Source: an uncultured Collinsella sp.
Lineage (GTDB): Bacteria; Actinomycetota; Coriobacteriia; Coriobacteriales; Coriobacteriaceae
Assembly (NCBI GenBank): GCA_900549345.1
Contig: UROC01000070.1
Coordinates: 1 to 10,188 of the forward strand
Length of the DNA stretch: 10,188 nucleotides
Reading direction: 5' to 3'
Part shown: one piece after another, positions 6,700 to 10,188 of the stretch
Position numbering within the stretch: the first letter of the stretch is position 1
Layout: every line of letters starts with the position of its first letter
Made by a program: the position numbers and the translations under genes
The notes under the pieces: model-generated
What the model saw: the letters and a program-made list of their open reading frames with translations, nothing else
The model's database searches: none
Told to the model about the DNA's origin: nothing

Positions 6700-6730
6700 C
6701 GGTGGGCGCGACCAGGCGCTGCGCCCACCG
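6700..6730 (+). other. intercistronic hairpin between glgP and glgC
   Basis: CGGTGGGCGC (6700-6709) and GCGCCCACCG (6721-6730) form a perfect 10-base GC-rich stem with an 11-base loop. The downstream sequence CTAATGGGTT is not a U-run, so classic termination is doubtful. A transcript-stabilising or processing element, or partial termination that lowers glgCDA relative to glgBP, is more likely. Confidence 0.55.
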
Positions 6731-6750
6731 CTAATGGGTTAGGAACATCG

Positions 6751-6777
6751 ATGACAGAAGGAGAAATCGATGAGTAA
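6751..6777 (+). CDS. possible 8-codon leader ORF overlapping the glgC start
   Basis: ATG at 6751 opens the peptide MTEGEIDE, with TAA at 6775-6777 in a different frame from glgC and 5 bases beyond the first base of the glgC ATG. It has its own ribosome binding site, AGGA (6741-6744), 6 bases upstream. Ribosomes ending here could restart at the glgC ATG. The peptide itself resembles nothing known. It could equally be a by-product of a local duplication of the start region. Confidence 0.35.
   Translation: MTEGEIDE
6758..6763 (+). promoter_or_regulatory. strong ribosome binding site of glgC
   Basis: AAGGAG lies 6 bases upstream of the glgC ATG at 6770 and fixes that start. It sits within the mini-ORF that begins at 6751, so ribosomes reading that ORF would pass over it. 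Confidence 0.85.
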
Positions 6778-7918
6778 GAAAGAATGCATCGCGATGCTCC
6801 TCGCAGGAGGACAGGGCAGCCGATTGGGGGCACTCACCCAAAAGATCGCTAAGCCGGCGGTTAGCTTTGGTGGCAAGTTCCGCATTATCGACTTTTCGCT
6901 CTCCAACTGCTCCAACTCGGGCATCGACACGGTGGGCGTTCTGACGCAGTATCGCCCCTACCTGCTGCACGCCTACGTAGGCTCCGGCGAGGCGTGGGAT
7001 CTGGACAGCCGCGACGGCGGCGTGTCGATCCTGCCGCCGTACGAGACGCAGACCGGCGGCGCCTGGTATGCGGGCACGGCCGACGCCATTACGCAGAACC
7101 TCGACTACATCAAGGCCAATGATCCCAAGTACGTCCTGATTCTTTCGGGCGACCACCTGTATCGCATGGACTACCGCAAGATGCTCAAGACGCACATTGA
7201 GAACAACGCCGACCTCACGGTGAGCGTTATGCCCGTGCCGTGGGAGGAGGCCAGCCGCTTTGGCATCCTGACCACCGACCCCGAAGACGGCCGCATCACC
7301 AAGTTCACCGAGAAGCCCGAGAAGCCCGATTCGAACCTCGCGTCCATGGGCATCTACATCTTCTCGGCCGACGTGCTGATCGAGGCGCTCGAGGAGGACG
7401 CTCTGGACCAGCGCTCGAGCCATGACTTTGGCAAGGACATCATCCCCAAGCTGCTCGGTGAGAACAAGCGCCTGTACAGCTACGAGTTCCACGGCTTCTG
7501 GAAGGACGTCGGCACCATCGCCAGCTTCCATGAGACCTCGATGGACCTGCTGGGTAACAACCCCGAGTTCGATCTGTTCGACAAGAACTTCCCCATCATG
7601 TCCAACATCACCACGCGTCCGCCGCACTACATTGGCCCGGACGGCCGTCTGGACGACTGCCTGGTCTCCAACGGCTGCAAGATCTACGGCACCGCTCGCC
7701 ACTCGATCCTTTCGACCGATGTCATCATCGAGGAGCGCGCCGTGGTCGAGGACTCCGTGCTGCTGCCGGGTGCGCACGTTAAGAGCGGCGCGCACATCTG
7801 CCGCGCTATTTTGGGCGAGAACTCCACGGTCGAAGAGGGCGTGAAGCTCGGCTCTGTCGATACCACCAAGGATACGGCCGTCGTTGGAAATGACGTCGTT
7901 ATCGGGAAGGGGGAATGA
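6770..7918 (+). CDS. glgC: glucose-1-phosphate adenylyltransferase, catalytic subunit
   Basis: This 382-residue enzyme makes ADP-glucose and pyrophosphate from glucose-1-phosphate and ATP, the committed step of bacterial glycogen synthesis. The N-terminal nucleotidyltransferase domain carries the pyrophosphate loop GGQGSRLGALT (13-23), followed by KPAVSFGGKFRIIDF. The catalytic Asp128 lies in SGDHLYRMDY, and the sugar-phosphate lysine, Lys182, lies in FTEKP. From about 285 the protein becomes a left-handed beta-helix with hexapeptide repeats. Length and the SRLGALT loop resemble Bacillus-type GlgC more than the longer E. coli form. The glgD start follows the stop by 4 bases, so the two subunits are very likely translationally coupled and assemble together. 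Confidence 0.96.
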   Translation: MSKKECIAMLLAGGQGSRLGALTQKIAKPAVSFGGKFRIIDFSLSNCSNSGIDTVGVLTQYRPYLLHAYVGSGEAWDLDSRDGGVSILPPYETQTGGAWYAGTADAITQNLDYIKANDPKYVLILSGDHLYRMDYRKMLKTHIENNADLTVSVMPVPWEEASRFGILTTDPEDGRITKFTEKPEKPDSNLASMGIYIFSADVLIEALEEDALDQRSSHDFGKDIIPKLLGENKRLYSYEFHGFWKDVGTIASFHETSMDLLGNNPEFDLFDKNFPIMSNITTRPPHYIGPDGRLDDCLVSNGCKIYGTARHSILSTDVIIEERAVVEDSVLLPGAHVKSGAHICRAILGENSTVEEGVKLGSVDTTKDTAVVGNDVVIGKGE

Positions 7919-7922
7919 TCCG

Positions 7923-9050
7923 ATGATCAATCGCAAGGCCATCGGTTATATCACCGCTAACTACTCTTCGTCCTACGGCAGTGTCCTGCTCAAGGACCGC
8001 CCCATCGCGTCCGTTCCGTTTTTGGGCCGCTACCGCCTGATCGACTTTCCACTGTCAAACATGATGAATGCCGGCATCAAGACCGTCGGCGTCGTCATGC
8101 CGGGCAACTATCGCTCGCTGATCGACCACGTGGGCTCGGGCAAGGACTGGGGCCTGGACCGCAAGAAGGGCGGCCTGTTCATGGTGCCCGGCAACGCGTA
8201 TGGCACCACCAAGGGCGGCATGCGCTTCCTGCTGCGCGACATCATTTCCAACAAGACGCTGTTCCAGCGCTCGGACAAGCCCTACGTTGTGATGATGGGC
8301 ACCAACATCATCTTTAACATGGACCTTAACACCATCATCGAGGCACACGAGAACTCCGGTGCCCAGATGACCGTGGTGTACTGCAAGGCCACGCGCAACG
8401 TCGATGACGAGACCAAGCTCGAGATTAACGAGAACGGCCGCCTGACGGGCGTGAGTGCCGGCGTCGTGTACGGCGACAACGCCTCTATGGACTGCTGCAT
8501 CGTCAACCGCGAGACGCTGCTCGAGATCATCGACCACTACCAGGCCGCCGACTATCTGGACCTGCTCGAGGCACTCCAGGGCGACTTTGGCAACATCGAC
8601 GTGTGCAGCTACGAGTACAAGGGCGAGGTCGTGGGCGTGTTTAGCGAAAAGTCGCTGTATCGCCGCAGCATGGACCTGCTCGACCAGACCGTGGCCGACC
8701 AGCTCTTTGACCCCGAGCGTCCGATCCTGACCAAGGCTCACGACGTGCCGCCTTCGCGCTATGCGACCGGCAGCCACGCGTGCAACTCAATCATCTCGGC
8801 CGGCTGCATCATCAAGGGCACCGTGCGCAACTCGATCCTGTCGCGCGGCGTTGTGGTTGAGGAAGGTGCTTCGGTGACCAACTCGATCATCAACCAGAGC
8901 TGCATCATCAAGAGCGGCGCCCGCGTCGAGAACGCCATCCTGGACAAGAACAACGTGGTTCCCACCAACACCGAGCTTCGCGGTACGCCCGAGAACATCC
9001 TGGTGCTGGGCAAGGCTCCGTTAACTTCCGACACCACCATCGTACGTTAA
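7923..9050 (+). CDS. glgD: GlgD, regulatory (non-catalytic) subunit of ADP-glucose pyrophosphorylase
   Basis: This 375-residue GlgC paralogue keeps the fold but has lost catalytic residues. The N-terminus has ITANYSSSYGSVLL (10-23) where GlgC has the glycine-rich pyrophosphate loop. The catalytic SGDH is replaced by MGTN (125-128), and the FTEKP sugar-phosphate motif is absent. The region GRYRLIDFPLSNMMNAGI (35-52) is conserved, and a C-terminal hexapeptide beta-helix runs from about 285. In Firmicutes such as Geobacillus and Ruminococcus, GlgD forms a hetero-oligomer with GlgC and changes its activity; the same role is inferred here. The ATG at 7923 is preferred over in-frame upstream starts because AAGGGGG lies 9 bases before it and MINRKAIGYI matches the usual GlgD N-terminus. 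Confidence 0.94.
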   Translation: MINRKAIGYITANYSSSYGSVLLKDRPIASVPFLGRYRLIDFPLSNMMNAGIKTVGVVMPGNYRSLIDHVGSGKDWGLDRKKGGLFMVPGNAYGTTKGGMRFLLRDIISNKTLFQRSDKPYVVMMGTNIIFNMDLNTIIEAHENSGAQMTVVYCKATRNVDDETKLEINENGRLTGVSAGVVYGDNASMDCCIVNRETLLEIIDHYQAADYLDLLEALQGDFGNIDVCSYEYKGEVVGVFSEKSLYRRSMDLLDQTVADQLFDPERPILTKAHDVPPSRYATGSHACNSIISAGCIIKGTVRNSILSRGVVVEEGASVTNSIINQSCIIKSGARVENAILDKNNVVPTNTELRGTPENILVLGKAPLTSDTTIVR

Positions 9051-9081
9051 CGTTGGCACCGCAACATCGCTCGTAACATGT

Positions 9082-9117
9082 AGAATAGCCGCCCGGTTAG
9101 CGCCAGGCGGCTATTCT
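9082..9117 (+). other. strong intercistronic hairpin between glgD and glgA
   Basis: AGAATAGCCGCC (9082-9093) and GGCGGCTATTCT (9106-9117) form a perfect 12-base stem with a 12-base loop, 31 bases after the glgD stop. Only CGAATTG follows, so there is no U-tract on either strand. It ends 13 bases before the glgA ribosome binding site GGGAG. It could be a partial terminator, a processing site or a stabiliser separating glgA from glgCD. TAGAAT at 9081-9086 looks like a -10 box but has no -35 at workable spacing. Confidence 0.6.
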
Positions 9118-9140
9118 CGAATTGCAACATGGGAGACAAT

Positions 9141-10188
9141 ATGGCAGATTCCAGCAAAAAGATGCAGATCGTGTTTGCCTCGGCCGAGTGTGCACCGTTT
9201 GTTAAGACCGGTGGCCTGGGCGACGTGGCGGGCTCGCTGCCTGCGGCGCTTGTGCGCGCCGGCGCCGAGGTCATCGTCATGGTGCCCAAGTACGCCACCA
9301 TCAAGGACGAGTACAAGGCGCAGATGGAGCACTTCTCCGACTTTTACGTGAGCCTGGGCTGGCGCAACGAGTACTGCGGACTCGAGAAGCTCGAGCACGA
9401 CGGCGTCACCTATATGTTCATCGACAACGAGCGCTACTTTGCGCGCGACTATCCGTACGGCTTCTTTGATGACGGCGAGCGCTTTGCGTTTTTCTCCAAG
9501 GCCATCACCGAGAGCCTGCAGCACCTGCCCGAGGGTTTTGAGTGCGACATCCTGCACTGCAATGACTGGCAGACGGCACTGGCGCCCGTGTTTTTGCGCG
9601 AGTTCTACCAGGGCCTGCCGCTGTACGACCGCGTCAAGACCGTGTTCTCGATCCACAACGTGGCGTTCCAGGGCCAGTTTAGCGACACCGTGCTGGAGGA
9701 CATCCTGGGCGTGGCGCATATTCCGGCGGCCGCCTCGCAGCTGCGTTGCGACGCCTGCAGCATCAACTACATGCTGGGCGCGCTGCGCTATGCCGATGCC
9801 ATCACCACGGTGAGCCCCACCTATGCCAACGAGATCCAGACGCCCGAGTTTGGCGAGGGCCTGGACGGCGTGCTGCGCGAGCGCTCCTATGCGCTGCAGG
9901 GCATTTTGAATGGCATCGACGTCGCGGGCTTTGACCCGGCGACCGACAAGCGCATTGCCGCCAACTACACCGTGGAGGACCGCTCCGGCAAGGCTGTGTG
10001 CAAGGCCAAACTGCAGGAAGAGCTGGGACTCGAGGTTCGCGACGACCGTCCGCTCATGGTGATGGTCACGCGCCTGACGCGCCAAAAGGGCATGGACCTG
10101 GTCATGTACGCGCTCGACCGAATTTTGGCCGGCGGCGTGCAGGTGGCGGTGCTGGATGAATCCGGTGTGACCGTGGCCCGCCTGACCA
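9141..10188 (+). CDS. glgA: glycogen synthase (ADP-glucose), 3' end outside the window
   Basis: This GT5 enzyme transfers glucose from ADP-glucose to the growing alpha-1,4 glucan. The frame is open from ATG 9141 to the window end (349 codons, against about 475-500 in full family members), so the C-terminal part is missing. Visible motifs are the ADP-glucose site KTGGLGDVAGSLP (22-34), CNDWQTALAPVFL (140-152, the common Gram-positive form of HDW), SIHNVAFQGQF (170-180), TTVSPTYANEI (222-232), LNGID (256-260) and VTRLTRQKGMDLV (309-321). GGGAG at 9131-9135 is a ribosome binding site 5 bases before the ATG. After VAVL (335-338) the expected LGTGD-type continuation is absent and DESGVTVARLT appears instead, so the last 34 bases may not be native glgA. 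Confidence 0.93.
   Translation, partial: MADSSKKMQIVFASAECAPFVKTGGLGDVAGSLPAALVRAGAEVIVMVPKYATIKDEYKAQMEHFSDFYVSLGWRNEYCGLEKLEHDGVTYMFIDNERYFARDYPYGFFDDGERFAFFSKAITESLQHLPEGFECDILHCNDWQTALAPVFLREFYQGLPLYDRVKTVFSIHNVAFQGQFSDTVLEDILGVAHIPAAASQLRCDACSINYMLGALRYADAITTVSPTYANEIQTPEFGEGLDGVLRERSYALQGILNGIDVAGFDPATDKRIAANYTVEDRSGKAVCKAKLQEELGLEVRDDRPLMVMVTRLTRQKGMDLVMYALDRILAGGVQVAVLDESGVTVARLT

Noticed and set aside
6731..7942. A 403-codon open frame antisense to glgC
   Set aside because: It is a shadow of glgC, with composition driven by the opposite strand and no ribosome binding site or motifs seen.

Overview
This window is a GC-rich bacterial chromosome segment built around a glycogen synthesis and breakdown operon. 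Codon third positions are strongly G/C. Together with the gene content and the Lys/Ala-rich, actinobacterial-style protein tail, this suggests a gut-associated Coriobacteriia member (Collinsella-like). That assignment is an inference from style, not a match to a reference; a high-GC Firmicute is the main alternative.

Left end (1-1550, all minus strand): the 5' part of a tRNA-Ala(GGC) gene runs off the window edge and has a well-formed sigma-70 promoter. Next come a thiamine pyrophosphokinase (thiN) and a HAD-family phosphatase, 9 bases apart and probably co-transcribed as HAD-thiN.

Divergent control region (1551-1896): this holds no credible gene. It has two inverted repeats built from the same half-site (TGGTAAAAC / GTTTTACCA), candidate back-to-back promoters, and a leader of about 200 bases with three consecutive perfect hairpins ahead of glgB.

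Glycogen operon (1897 to the right edge, plus strand): glgB (branching enzyme, with an unusual Lys/Ala/Pro-rich C-terminal tail and a His-to-Gly change in conserved region I), glgP (glycogen phosphorylase), glgC (ADP-glucose pyrophosphorylase catalytic subunit), glgD (its non-catalytic partner, 4 bases after glgC) and glgA (glycogen synthase, cut by the window end). GlgC/GlgD make ADP-glucose from glucose-1-phosphate and ATP, GlgA extends alpha-1,4 chains, GlgB adds alpha-1,6 branches and GlgP returns glucose-1-phosphate. Every junction except the coupled glgC-glgD pair carries a perfect inverted repeat without a U-tract, suggesting RNA processing or translational tuning rather than plain termination.

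The genes are known families and no wholly new system is visible. The points of interest are the paired operators, the structured glgB leader, the tailed and altered GlgB, a duplicated start region before glgC with an 8-codon mini-ORF, and a loss of family resemblance in the last 34 bases of glgA.
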